Source: Marivivens sp.
GTDB taxonomy: Bacteria > Pseudomonadota > Alphaproteobacteria > Rhodobacterales > Rhodobacteraceae
DNA: 42,564 nt
Reading direction: 5' to 3'
NCBI GenBank assembly: GCA_024642185.1
Contig: JAHEBR010000002.1
Location: forward strand, 1 to 42,564
This document shows, in pieces, positions 15,843 through 24,028 of this stretch (the stretch's first letter is position 1; the number at the start of each line of letters is the position of its first letter). The position numbers and the translations under genes were made by a program. The notes below the pieces were generated by a model, which was not told the DNA's origin, made no database searches, and saw only the letters and a program-made list of their open reading frames with translations.

Positions 15843-16273
15843 TGCGCGGTCTGTTCGCTTTCATCGCCGGAGGCCTTTTCGGCGCCGGTCTTCTCGTCTC
15901 GGGCATGACCGATAGCCGCAAGGTTCAGGGCTGGCTCGATATTTTCGGCGAATGGGATCCGACCCTCGCCTTCGTTATGGGCGGGGCAATGCTGCCAATG
16001 GCAATCGCATGGCGGATCGCGCGCGGGCGCAATCCCGCGCTTGGCGGCCTCTTCCCGCCCAAGCCCGAACAGCGCGTCGGCCGCAACCTCGTCCTCGGCT
16101 CGATCCTCTTCGGCGCAGGCTGGGGGCTTGTCGGCCTCTGCCCCGGCCCCTCGGTCGCCTCGCTCTCTTATGGCGGCATAGGCGGGGTCGTGTTCATCCT
16201 TTCGATGTTCGGCGGTATGTGGGCCGCACCGATGGTGCGCTCAAGACTAGACGCGGCACTAGTCACGGCCTAA
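15842..16273 (+). CDS. YeeE/YedE family sulfur-compound transporter, second half
   Basis: 143 residues, about four membrane helices. N-terminal GGLFGAGLLVSGMTDSRKVQ and LDIFGEWDPTLAFVMGGAM are typical of the second YeeE/YedE half; the second motif GWGLVGLCPGPSVASLSYGG includes the paired pore cysteine. Its start codon shares a base with the stop of the first half (TGATG at 15840-15844), so the two subunits are translationally coupled and probably form one channel. A 9-bp gap separates it from the downstream TIGR01244 gene. Confidence 0.9.
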   Translation: MRGLFAFIAGGLFGAGLLVSGMTDSRKVQGWLDIFGEWDPTLAFVMGGAMLPMAIAWRIARGRNPALGGLFPPKPEQRVGRNLVLGSILFGAGWGLVGLCPGPSVASLSYGGIGGVVFILSMFGGMWAAPMVRSRLDAALVTA

Positions 16274-16282
16274 AGATCGCGG

Positions 16283-16708
16283 ATGCAAATACGCCCGATC
16301 ACAGATAAATACGCAGTCTCGCCGCAGATTGATCCCGCCGATGTTCCGGCGATCAAGGCGGCGGGATTTACCACGGTCATCTGCAACCGCCCCGATGCCG
16401 AGGTTCCGATGGAGCTTCAGTCGGCCGTGATGCGCATTGCGGTGGAGGCGGCGGGGCTGACCTTCGTCGACATCCCCGTAAGCCATCAGACGCTCAACCT
16501 CGGCATGGTCGAGGCGCAATTCGCAGCGATCGACGCTTCGGCAGGACCGGTTTTGGCCTACTGCGCCTCGGGCAATCGCTGTTCGATCGTCTGGAGCCTT
16601 GGGCAGGCAGGCAAATTGCCGGTGGACGAGATTATCGCGACCGTAGCGCGGGCCGGATACGATCAGTCGGCCCTTCGGCCACAGCTGGAAGCGCTGTCGC
16701 GTCGTTAG
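16283..16708 (+). CDS. TIGR01244 / DUF442 family protein (phosphatase-like sulfur transferase)
   Basis: 141 residues with a protein-tyrosine-phosphatase-like fold. Recognised by the N-terminal ISPQ-type start (YAVSPQIDPADV), VICNRPDAE, and the active-site loop LAYCASGNRCSIVW, a Cys-x-x-Gly-x-Arg loop with a second Cys directly after the Arg. Such domains occur alone or fused to persulfide-dioxygenase-like hydrolases (Blh) in bacteria that handle sulfide, where sulfur-transfer activity is proposed. A paralogue lies at 40614, next to a Blh-like gene. Probably co-transcribed with the YeeE pair. The stop overlaps the stop of the convergent FliM-like gene by 4 bp. Confidence 0.85.
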   Translation: MQIRPITDKYAVSPQIDPADVPAIKAAGFTTVICNRPDAEVPMELQSAVMRIAVEAAGLTFVDIPVSHQTLNLGMVEAQFAAIDASAGPVLAYCASGNRCSIVWSLGQAGKLPVDEIIATVARAGYDQSALRPQLEALSRR

Positions 16709-17685
16709 TCATCAAAGCCTTGGATCGGCGTTGGCTCTCCCAACGGGTCTTCGACTGTGTCGTCCGGCAGCCGCATCCGAGGGGCGTTGAAGTGTCCGCC
16801 TTCTTCCATCGCGATCTCGGGCCTTGGTTCGACCCGGACCGCCCGCATCCCTCCCGATTGCCCAAGCCGGCAATTTGCGATGCAGCTACCGTCTGATGCT
16901 TCAAGGCTGACAGCGCTGATATCCAGCTCCAAAAGCGGCAGCACCTGACCGACCTTCAACGTTTCCGCAATTGCCAGCGGCAACCGCAGGCGGCCAAGGA
17001 CCGCCTCGACCTCGGTCGGCGTCTGCATGACAACTTCGTTCATCTGTACCGGCCAGCCTGCACGGCCGCGACGCTCGGGGTGATCTTCTGGCGCGGCAAT
17101 GGCCACCGGTAAAGCAAAGGCGATTTCGCCCTGACGCCCGCCGGCCCCAAGATCGAGTGTCATGCGAAAGATTTTGTAGGCGCGCTCCGGCAATGCCAGG
17201 CGGAGCGCCATCACACCGGAAAACTTGCGCCCGACGGCGATCGTAGGAAACCAGTCCCCCGGCGAAGAGGTGCCGCAGTCGCGCTGAATGGCCGTCATGA
17301 GCCCCGTCAGGAACGGCTCGACTAGGGCGGCGTCAACTTCTGTCGGACTTCGGACTTCGGCGGTGACAGGTCTGATCCGGCCTGTGGTCATCATCTCCCC
17401 GGCAGCCGCCAAGACTTCAGGATCAGCGATGACGAGGCCGACCAGCCCTTCGGGCGCAACGAGTCCGATAAGGCAATGCCCCTTGCCCAGAGGAGAAACG
17501 AGATCGTCCAGCCCGCTTTGAGCGATCTCGACGCCGATCACGTCGATCTCTGCGCCAAAAACATCCCGCGAGGCCCGCGCGACTGCCATCCGCAAAGCGC
17601 GCATTGGCGTTTGCGAGCCGCCGCCTTCGGCCTGCGCAGGTTTTGCAAGCTTGCGCGCCAGTATTCCTGCACTTGCCGTGGACAT
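16705..17685 (-). CDS. FliM/FliN-like protein with C-terminal motor-switch (SpoA) domain
   Basis: About 326 residues. The N-terminal two thirds resembles the FliM middle domain weakly (LVAPEGLVGLVIADPEVLAA, SPTEVDAALVEPFLTGLM). The region near residues 215-290 is a SpoA-type domain (MNEVVMQTPTEVEAVLGRL, LPLAIAETLKVGQVLPL). In true motor switches these bind CheY-P and form the C-ring; this copy is separate from any flagellar operon and ends in an acidic tail. It may be a flagellar accessory or a switch component of a divided flagellar regulon. A GTG at 17688 precedes the chosen ATG at 17685. Confidence 0.75.
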   Translation of the reverse strand: MSTASAGILARKLAKPAQAEGGGSQTPMRALRMAVARASRDVFGAEIDVIGVEIAQSGLDDLVSPLGKGHCLIGLVAPEGLVGLVIADPEVLAAAGEMMTTGRIRPVTAEVRSPTEVDAALVEPFLTGLMTAIQRDCGTSSPGDWFPTIAVGRKFSGVMALRLALPERAYKIFRMTLDLGAGGRQGEIAFALPVAIAAPEDHPERRGRAGWPVQMNEVVMQTPTEVEAVLGRLRLPLAIAETLKVGQVLPLLELDISAVSLEASDGSCIANCRLGQSGGMRAVRVEPRPEIAMEEGGHFNAPRMRLPDDTVEDPLGEPTPIQGFDD

Positions 17686-17751
17686 CACCCTGCCTTCCGC
17701 TGTCGTGCAGAAATTAGGACGTCGTTGCTAACAAATGATTGCCTGAGGCCG

Positions 17752-20412
17752 CTATGGCAGGATCACCCGAAACGCTGCGCCGCCTTGTCCCGGCAAATAC
17801 GAAATCGACCCGCCGAGCCGGATCATGATCTCGCGACAGATCGCAAGGCCAAGCCCGGCACCGCCCGCTTTGCGGTGATCAGAAAGGCGCGAAAACTTTT
17901 CGAAGATCATTTCCTGATGTTCCTTGCCGATACCCGCACCATTGTCGATGAAATCAACCGCCATCCTGCCACCCGCCTTGCGCACCACAATCCTCAGCAC
18001 GGGCTCGGCCGCAGTGCAGTATTTCTGGGCATTGGCGATGAGATTGATGAACACCTGCGTCAAGCGGTCTAGGTCCGTGTCCAGTGCAATCGCTTCCTCT
18101 GCCCGCTTGCGCTGGATCTTGATCGCGCTTTCGCCAACGACAGAGGCCGCGATAGCCCGGTCGATCACATCGCGCAGGTGCCCTTCTTGCCGGCTCAACG
18201 TGCCCTGCCCGTTTTCAAGAACATTGAGATCGAGAAGATCGTCCAGAAGCCGGGTGAGCCGCACCGCCTCGTCATGGATAATACCCGCGTGTCGCGCCTG
18301 CATTTCCGCAGAAGCTCCACCTTCGCGCAGAATGTCCGAGAAGGATCGGATCGAGGTCATTGGCGTTCTCAGTTCATGGCTGATCTGACCTAGGAAGGCG
18401 TCTTTCTGGATCGACAGGGCGGTCAGCTTTTCATTCGCCTCCTGCAATTGCCGCGCGGTACGTTCCTGTTCGGCGGACTTGGCTTCAAGACGAGAGGAAT
18501 ACTCCATGATCTGAGCGGTCTCGTCCGCCACGGCGATCAGGTCTTCCACCGAAACGCTGGCCCCCTGCACCAGTTGCCCCACCATCGCGTGAGCCGTTGC
18601 CGCCCCCACCGAGCCGGCAAGCTCGCGCTCGAGATCCTCAACGAACTTGGGTGTCACTTCGGGCAGATACCCCTCCTTCCCTTGAAGCCGGGCCTCGCGC
18701 TGAAAAATGTCCTGTGCCTCGGTCGAGCCCAATATCCTTTGGGCCATTACCAAGAGGTCTTCGGCCTCGGCGCCACCATGCGTCCACGACCGGGTGCCGG
18801 TGGAATGTTCGAAAACGTCGACGAACTGCGCCCCCTGAAGCCGCTCGAGCGGGAGAGGAAATGTCAGGACCGAACCGATCACAAACGCGGCCGAATTGAG
18901 CAGCATCGACCACAAGACCGCATGAATGACGGGATCGAGCCCGGCAAACCCAAAGAGCGCCTGGGGGCGGAGCCAAGCCAAGCCAAACGGCCCCTGTTCC
19001 AAAACGATCTGCGGAATGACCTCACCTGCCCCGAACGAAGGCAAGAACAAGGACCAGGCCCAAATCGCAAATCCCGTGATCAGCCCTGCAGCGGCGCCCC
19101 AGCGCGTGGCTCCGCGCCAATAGAGGCCGCCAATCATCGACGGAAGGATCTGCACCACGCCGGTAAAAGAGATCAGGCCAATCGCCGCCAGAGCCTCACC
19201 GCCGCCTGAGAGGCGATAGTAGACATAGCCAAGCAGCAGGACGCCACCAATGGACAGTCGACGCGCCAAGAGCACCGCATAGCGCACATCGCCCGACATC
19301 ATAGCCCCGCCGGCCCGGCTCGACAGCCAGATCGGCACGACGATGTGGTTCGACACCATCGTCGAGAGCGCGATGGTGGCAACGATGACCATTGAGGTCG
19401 CTGAGGAAAACCCGCCAAGGAAGGACAGGATGGCAAGGCCCGAGCGCCCTTCCGCAAGCGGCACGGTCAGAACGAACAGGTCGGGGTTTGATCCGTCCGG
19501 CAAAAGATCGAGGCCGACCACCGCGATCGGCACGACGAACAGGCTCATGACCATCAAATAAAGCGGAAAGGCCCAGCTGGCGGTTGAGAGCCGGCTTTCG
19601 TCATCGTTCTCGACCACGAGAACCTGAAACATCCGTGGCAGGCAAAGGAACGCCGCGCCGGACAGAAAGATCAGACCGAACCACCTTCCGCCCGGCGGCG
19701 ACCATTCCGCGATCTTCGACGCATCGATCAAATCGAGAGTTGGCCCTACCCCGCCGGCCACCCCCCAGACGACGAAAACCCCGACCGCCACAAGCGCGCA
19801 GAGCTTGACCACCGCTTCGACGGCGATCGCCATGACGATGCCATTGTGGCGCTCGTTGGCGTCAAGGTTCCGTGTTCCGAAAATCACGGTGAAAAGCGTC
19901 AGGCCGACCGCCACCCAAAGTGCTGCCGAGGCCAGCTCCGGTGCGCCCCAGTTCTGACCAGAGGCATTGGCGAACACCGCTGTCGAAAGCGTCACGGACT
20001 GAAGCTGAAGGGCGATATAGGGGGTCGCCGCGACCACCGCGATCAGGGTGACGATCACGCCCAGTGCTGTCGATTTGCCAAACCGAGACGAGATGAGATC
20101 GGCGATAGAGGTGATGCGCTGGCTGCGGCCGATCCGGACAAGTTTGCGCAGGACCCACCACCAGCCGATCATCACAATGGTCGGGCCCAGATAGATCGTG
20201 ATGAATTCGAGGCCCGAGCGAGCCGCATAGCCGACGGCCCCGTAGAAGGTCCAAGCCGTGCAATAGATCGAAAGCGAAAGAGTATAGACCAGCGACGACC
20301 GAAGCCACTTGCCCCTCCCGCGTTCGGCCTGCCTTTCGGCGACAAAGGCGATGATGAAGAGAAAGGCCACATAGGCCAGCGAGACAGCGACCAGAAGATT
20401 GAAGGAGACCAT
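17752..20412 (-). CDS. Sodium/solute-symporter-fused sensor histidine kinase (CbrA/CrbS type)
   Basis: 886 residues. Residues 1-500 form an SSS (PutP-like) transporter of about 13 helices (YTLSLSIYCTAWTFYGAVGY near the N terminus). A STAC-like linker follows (LVMAQRILGSTEAQDIFQ to about 630), then a coiled coil, HisKA with SHELRTPMTSIRSFSDIL (phospho-acceptor His679), and an HATPase domain with N box (NLIANAQKYC), G1 (DNGAGIGKE), F box (FEKFSR) and G2 (GGAGLGLAI). There is no receiver or PAS domain. In related CrbS/CbrA systems the symporter part senses or imports small carboxylates or amino acids, and CrbS controls acetyl-CoA synthetase. It is last in a run XRE - receiver - small membrane protein - kinase. 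The start overlaps the upstream stop as TGATG. Confidence 0.93.
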   Translation of the reverse strand: MVSFNLLVAVSLAYVAFLFIIAFVAERQAERGRGKWLRSSLVYTLSLSIYCTAWTFYGAVGYAARSGLEFITIYLGPTIVMIGWWWVLRKLVRIGRSQRITSIADLISSRFGKSTALGVIVTLIAVVAATPYIALQLQSVTLSTAVFANASGQNWGAPELASAALWVAVGLTLFTVIFGTRNLDANERHNGIVMAIAVEAVVKLCALVAVGVFVVWGVAGGVGPTLDLIDASKIAEWSPPGGRWFGLIFLSGAAFLCLPRMFQVLVVENDDESRLSTASWAFPLYLMVMSLFVVPIAVVGLDLLPDGSNPDLFVLTVPLAEGRSGLAILSFLGGFSSATSMVIVATIALSTMVSNHIVVPIWLSSRAGGAMMSGDVRYAVLLARRLSIGGVLLLGYVYYRLSGGGEALAAIGLISFTGVVQILPSMIGGLYWRGATRWGAAAGLITGFAIWAWSLFLPSFGAGEVIPQIVLEQGPFGLAWLRPQALFGFAGLDPVIHAVLWSMLLNSAAFVIGSVLTFPLPLERLQGAQFVDVFEHSTGTRSWTHGGAEAEDLLVMAQRILGSTEAQDIFQREARLQGKEGYLPEVTPKFVEDLERELAGSVGAATAHAMVGQLVQGASVSVEDLIAVADETAQIMEYSSRLEAKSAEQERTARQLQEANEKLTALSIQKDAFLGQISHELRTPMTSIRSFSDILREGGASAEMQARHAGIIHDEAVRLTRLLDDLLDLNVLENGQGTLSRQEGHLRDVIDRAIAASVVGESAIKIQRKRAEEAIALDTDLDRLTQVFINLIANAQKYCTAAEPVLRIVVRKAGGRMAVDFIDNGAGIGKEHQEMIFEKFSRLSDHRKAGGAGLGLAICREIMIRLGGSISYLPGQGGAAFRVILP

Positions 20413-20684
20413 CAGCGCTCCTCTTTGCCGGAGTCGCTTTCAGGTTCCAGCTTGAGCCTGCGCGATATGATCGCGGCGACAGCGATGAGCCCTGACCAGA
20501 TTACAAAGAGAAAGATCATGACGTCCGACGTGCCGCGGCCGTCGTTGCCGACCAGTTTCCAGATCAGCGGAAGGGCAAAGAGAACCGCCGCCAGAACCGG
20601 CAGGAGACGCGCCACATCCTGAAGTCTGCGCTGCCGATAGGAAGCCCGCTCGAGAAAGACCAGCTTTTTGCCTCGCGTCGCCAT
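20412..20684 (-). CDS. Small two-helix membrane protein coupled to the symporter-kinase
   Basis: 90 residues with a basic N terminus (LERASYRQRRLQDVARLL), two membrane helices (LLPVLAAVLFALPLIWKLV and IFLFVIWSGLIAVAAII) and a charged C-terminal tail (RRLKLEPESDSGKEER). Its stop codon shares a base with the kinase start (TGATG at 20410-20414), and it begins 3 bp after the receiver gene's stop. Size, topology and position resemble the small subunits that accompany sodium:solute symporters (DUF4212-like), but the sequence match is not clear. Inferred role: assembly or stability partner of the symporter part of the kinase. Confidence 0.8.
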   Translation of the reverse strand: MATRGKKLVFLERASYRQRRLQDVARLLPVLAAVLFALPLIWKLVGNDGRGTSDVMIFLFVIWSGLIAVAAIISRRLKLEPESDSGKEER

Positions 20685-20687
20685 TGG

Positions 20688-21056
20688 CTAGGTCGTCACG
20701 AGAGCACGGACGTTTTCGATCACCTCGGCATTTGAAAAGGGCTTGGTGATGAAACGGTTGACCCCGAGTTTCTCGGCAAGTTCCCGGTCGCGGGTTTGTC
20801 CCCTCGCGGTCAGCATCAAAACCGGCAGGGCCTGCATCTCGGGATCGGCCCGAAGATCGCGCAGAATGTCAAAGCCGCTCTTTCCGGGTAGCATGACGTC
20901 GAGGATCACCAAATCCGGCGGCGTGGCGCGGATCCGCTCGTTGGCGTTTACGCCATCGGAATGGGTGTGCACCGTCCAGCCATCCCGCGAGAGGATGAAA
21001 CTGAGCGCCTCGATAATATTGGGTTCGTCCTCGATCACCAGGACACGTTTGCCCAT
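20688..21056 (-). CDS. Single-domain response regulator (receiver only)
   Basis: 122 residues, a complete CheY-like receiver with nothing after it. Acidic pocket IEDEP (D10, E11), phospho-acceptor D53 in LVILDVMLPGKSGFD, conserved Thr in LMLTARGQ, and Lys in RFITKPFSN. There is no DNA-binding or enzymatic output domain, unlike CrbR or CbrB. ATG at 21056 is chosen because GGGAGGGG sits just upstream; that site overlaps the alternative ATG at 21074. It lies between the XRE regulator and the kinase, so it likely accepts phosphate from His679 of the kinase and must act through another protein. Confidence 0.93.
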   Translation of the reverse strand: MGKRVLVIEDEPNIIEALSFILSRDGWTVHTHSDGVNANERIRATPPDLVILDVMLPGKSGFDILRDLRADPEMQALPVLMLTARGQTRDRELAEKLGVNRFITKPFSNAEVIENVRALVTT

Positions 21057-21146
21057 AGCCCATGCCCCTCCCAAGGCTCTGTGCGATCCGGTCGTTGCCG
21101 CCGACTATCACGGCAAAGCCGTGGGCTGTCAAAGCCCCAAGGGCGA

Positions 21147-22442
21147 TCAGGCCAGAAGGCTCGGCTCGCGCCGGGCCGGACAGGCAGGCCGCGGGCAGAT
21201 GCGGCAGCCGCCCCCCGCATCAAGCGCGGCTGTTTCGCCGGCAGGCGCCGCCTGCACCAGCATCACCGCCTCGACTGGCGAGAGCCCGTCAAACCGCAAA
21301 GGGCCGAGCGGCCCGGCAATTGCGTGGCAGAGAAAACGGCGCCCACCCTCGCCCGGCAGGGCGACGATCGCGCGGATCGGCTGGCCGGGGCGCGACAGCG
21401 CCTGAAACAGCGGCCATACAGGACAGGCCGCCACAGCACGTGGCAGGCCAAAGCCCTCGATCGTCTTGAGGCGCGTCACAGCGCCCGCCCCATCGCAAGA
21501 GGCAAAACCAAAGGCCGGATGCGCCGGGCGCTCAGGAAGGCTCGATAGGCGCCGCAGGATGGCGGCCGGTCCGACCCCAAACATTTCCGCCAGAAGCGCC
21601 GGGTCGTGGCGCCTTTCGATCGCGGCGGCCTCGAAAGCGCCGAGAGGCATGGCCTGAGCATCATCCCGATAAACGCCGAGGCGGCCCCGCAGAAGGACTT
21701 CTGCCGCCGGTCCTGTCAGCGCCGCCGCAACGACCAACTCCTCAACCACTGCATCGGAGTGGGCCGGTCCTTCCAGATCAGCGATGTGATGCCCGTGCCT
21801 GTCGAAATAGGCCTCAACCTCTTCAACCGGAGACAACGCCATAGCCCCGCCATCGGCGGGGGCTTCGAGATAGCCGACAAGGGCGCGGCTGCTGTCGGCA
21901 AGACGCTGGCTGTCGTTATAGATGTTGCGATGAAATCGTTCCTGCCAGTCGCGGTCCAGAACCTCGCCGCCAACCAGAATCGAGGAGGTGGACCGGATTG
22001 ATGTCACTGCAGAAATTACCTCGTGCAACGATGTTGAAAGCTGCGGATCATGCGCCATCCTGTCCGTAAGCGATTTGACCCTGGCTTCAAGCCGGGCAAT
22101 CTGCGCCGCCTGATCCGTCACAAGGCCAGCCCAGCCGGGAAAGCGCCCTGCGAACTCTTCTGTTCGGTTGATTTCAGCATCAGCCGCAGGTCGCGTCGCG
22201 GCAGCTCCGCGCAAATCCTGGATCAACGCGGTTTCCGCGCCTTCGGAAAGCTGCGTCGGATCAAGGCCGAGGGCGCGGGCAAGATCGTTAAGAACGCGGC
22301 CACCGATTCTGCGCCGGTTGTGCTCGATAAGATTGAGATAGGACGCAGATATTCCGGCGGCCTTGGCCAGATCGGCCTGCCGCATCGCAGCATCCAGCCT
22401 GCGTTCTCGAATTCGGGAGCCTGTGAGTTGCCGCTGGGTCAC
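21147..22442 (-). CDS. XRE-family transcriptional regulator of the ScfR/MccR type with a kinase DHp-like central segment
   Basis: 431 residues, GTG start at 22442. Residues 8-65 are an XRE helix-turn-helix (MRQADLAKAAGISASYLNLIEHN). Residues 110-132 look coiled-coil. Residues 136-193 (LHEVISAVTSIRSTSSIL onward) align with the HisKA helix of the kinase at 18376, with His140 at the phospho-acceptor position. The C-terminal part is the short-chain-fatty-acyl-regulator type domain, ending in the cysteine motif GCRICPRPACPARREPS seen in RamB/MccR-like proteins. Such regulators sense acyl-CoA or related metabolites and control acetate or propionate genes. It is divergent from the ABC-importer/acs operon, with CTTTACAAA-type boxes between, so it is the obvious candidate regulator. 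Confidence 0.88.
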   Translation of the reverse strand: MTQRQLTGSRIRERRLDAAMRQADLAKAAGISASYLNLIEHNRRRIGGRVLNDLARALGLDPTQLSEGAETALIQDLRGAAATRPAADAEINRTEEFAGRFPGWAGLVTDQAAQIARLEARVKSLTDRMAHDPQLSTSLHEVISAVTSIRSTSSILVGGEVLDRDWQERFHRNIYNDSQRLADSSRALVGYLEAPADGGAMALSPVEEVEAYFDRHGHHIADLEGPAHSDAVVEELVVAAALTGPAAEVLLRGRLGVYRDDAQAMPLGAFEAAAIERRHDPALLAEMFGVGPAAILRRLSSLPERPAHPAFGFASCDGAGAVTRLKTIEGFGLPRAVAACPVWPLFQALSRPGQPIRAIVALPGEGGRRFLCHAIAGPLGPLRFDGLSPVEAVMLVQAAPAGETAALDAGGGCRICPRPACPARREPSLLA

Positions 22443-22499
22443 TTTACGCCTGACATTTTCAGTTGATTTCCGGTGCTTTCTGCAGATGCAAGCAAATTA

Positions 22500-22540
22500 C
22501 TTTACAAACTACACTCAGAATTTGTGTAAGTCTTTACAAA
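22500..22540. promoter_or_regulatory. Cluster of CTTTACAAA boxes in the divergent regulator/importer region
   Basis: CTTTACAAA occurs at 22500-22508 and again at 22532-22540, 32 bp apart (about three helical turns). The inverted relative TTTGTGTAAG at 22521-22530 lies between them and forms an imperfect palindrome with the second copy. TTGTAAA recurs at 22606-22612. RamB/PrpR-type regulators bind TTTGCAAA-like sites, so these are candidate operators of the XRE protein. No convincing -35/-10 pair was found in the 22443-22667 gap. Confidence 0.5.
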
Positions 22541-22667
22541 ATTTTTATTTCTCTTGAGGGACTTGTTGCGAATTTTTCGAACCGCGTCCGATAATGACGG
22601 CAGCATTGTAAAATGCGTGCAGTCGGAGTGTGGAGGCTTCGGCAGCTATCATGAAAGGGAGGGACTC

Positions 22668-24014
22668 ATGTCCAAAATGAACTTCTCACGTCGTGGCGTG
22701 CTGAAGACAGGTGCCGTAACCGGCGCCGGTCTTGCGCTTCCGACTATCTTCACGTCCTCGGCTTCGGCCTATACCAACGAACCGACCGGCTCCTCGGTCA
22801 AGTTCGGCTTCAACGTTCCCCAGACCGGCCCCTACGCCGAAGAGGGCCTCGACGAGCTTCGCGCCTTTGAGCTCGCCGTTCAGCACCTCAATGGCGAGGG
22901 CGACGGCGGCATGCTCAACACGATGTCGTCGAAAACCCTCGGCGGCAACGGCGTTCTCGGCAAGAAGGTCGAGTTCGTCACCGGCGACACCCAGACAAAA
23001 TCTGACGTGGCGCGGGCATCGGCTCAGTCGATGATCCAGAAAGACGGCGTTGTCATGGTTTCCGGCGGTTCATCGTCGGGTGTGGCCGTTGCGGTTCAGA
23101 GCCTTTGCCAGGAAGCCGGCATTATCTTCATGGCCGCGCTGACCCACTCGAACGACACCACGGGCAAGGACCGGAAAGCCAACGGCTTCCGCTACTTCTT
23201 CAACGCCTATATGTCGGGCGCTGCTATCGCTCCGGTGCTCTCGAGCGCCTATGGCAACGAGCGCCGCGCCTACCACCTGACCGCCGACTACACCTGGGGC
23301 TGGACCCAGCAGGAATCGATCGCGGCCTCGACCGAAGCCCTTGGTTGGGAAACCGTCTCCAACGTGCTGACCCCGGTCGGCGCCGGCGACTTCTCGTCCT
23401 ATATCGCTCCGGTGATCAACTCGGGCGCGGATGTTCTGATCCTGAACCACTACGGCGGAGACATGGTCAACTCGCTCAGCCAGGCTGTTCAGTTTGGTCT
23501 GCGCGACAAGATGGTGAACGGCAAGCAGTTCGAGATCATCGTTCCGCTCTACTCGGAGCTGATGGCTGCGGGCGCTGGCTCCAACATTCAGGGTGTCTAT
23601 GGCACCATGAACTGGAACTGGCAGCTGCAGGATCCGGGCACCCAGGCTTTCGTCAAGTCGTTTGGCGAAAAGTATGGCCGTCCGCCGTCAGGCGCCGCCC
23701 ACACCGCCTATGTGCAGACCCTGCTCTATGCGGATGCGGCCACCCGTGCGGGCACCTTCGAGCCCTGCCAGATCGGGGCCGCCCTTGAGGGCTTCGAGTT
23801 CGACGGCATGGGTATCGGCCCGACAACCTACCGCGCCGAAGACCACCAGTGCTTCAAGGACGTGCTCGTCATGAAGGGCAAAGACAGCCCGGCCAACGAA
23901 TACGATACCCTTGAGATCGTCGAAGTGACCCCGCGCGCTCAGGTCGAGTATGCGGCCGATCACCCGATGTTCGGTGGTGCCGAGGCCAGCCTCGGCGAAT
24001 GCAACAACGGCTAA
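22668..24014 (+). CDS. ABC transporter substrate-binding protein, Tat-exported, branched-chain amino acid/urea (HAAT) type
   Basis: 448 residues. The N-terminal twin-arginine signal (NFSRRGVLKTGAVTGAGLAL) indicates folded export to the periplasm. The mature protein is a type I periplasmic binding fold of the LivJ/UrtA/FmdD class: VKFGFNVPQTGPYAEEGLDE, VEFVTGDTQTKSDVARA, MVSGGSSSGVAVAVQ, YHLTADYTWGWTQQE, NSGADVLILNHYGGD. ATG at 22668 is chosen for the GGGAGG ribosome site and the Tat signal. The ligand cannot be read; the downstream acetyl-CoA synthetase suggests a small carboxylate or amide. A perfect hairpin follows the stop. Confidence 0.9.
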   Translation: MSKMNFSRRGVLKTGAVTGAGLALPTIFTSSASAYTNEPTGSSVKFGFNVPQTGPYAEEGLDELRAFELAVQHLNGEGDGGMLNTMSSKTLGGNGVLGKKVEFVTGDTQTKSDVARASAQSMIQKDGVVMVSGGSSSGVAVAVQSLCQEAGIIFMAALTHSNDTTGKDRKANGFRYFFNAYMSGAAIAPVLSSAYGNERRAYHLTADYTWGWTQQESIAASTEALGWETVSNVLTPVGAGDFSSYIAPVINSGADVLILNHYGGDMVNSLSQAVQFGLRDKMVNGKQFEIIVPLYSELMAAGAGSNIQGVYGTMNWNWQLQDPGTQAFVKSFGEKYGRPPSGAAHTAYVQTLLYADAATRAGTFEPCQIGAALEGFEFDGMGIGPTTYRAEDHQCFKDVLVMKGKDSPANEYDTLEIVEVTPRAQVEYAADHPMFGGAEASLGECNNG

Positions 24015-24028
24015 TCCGTTAGCAACAG

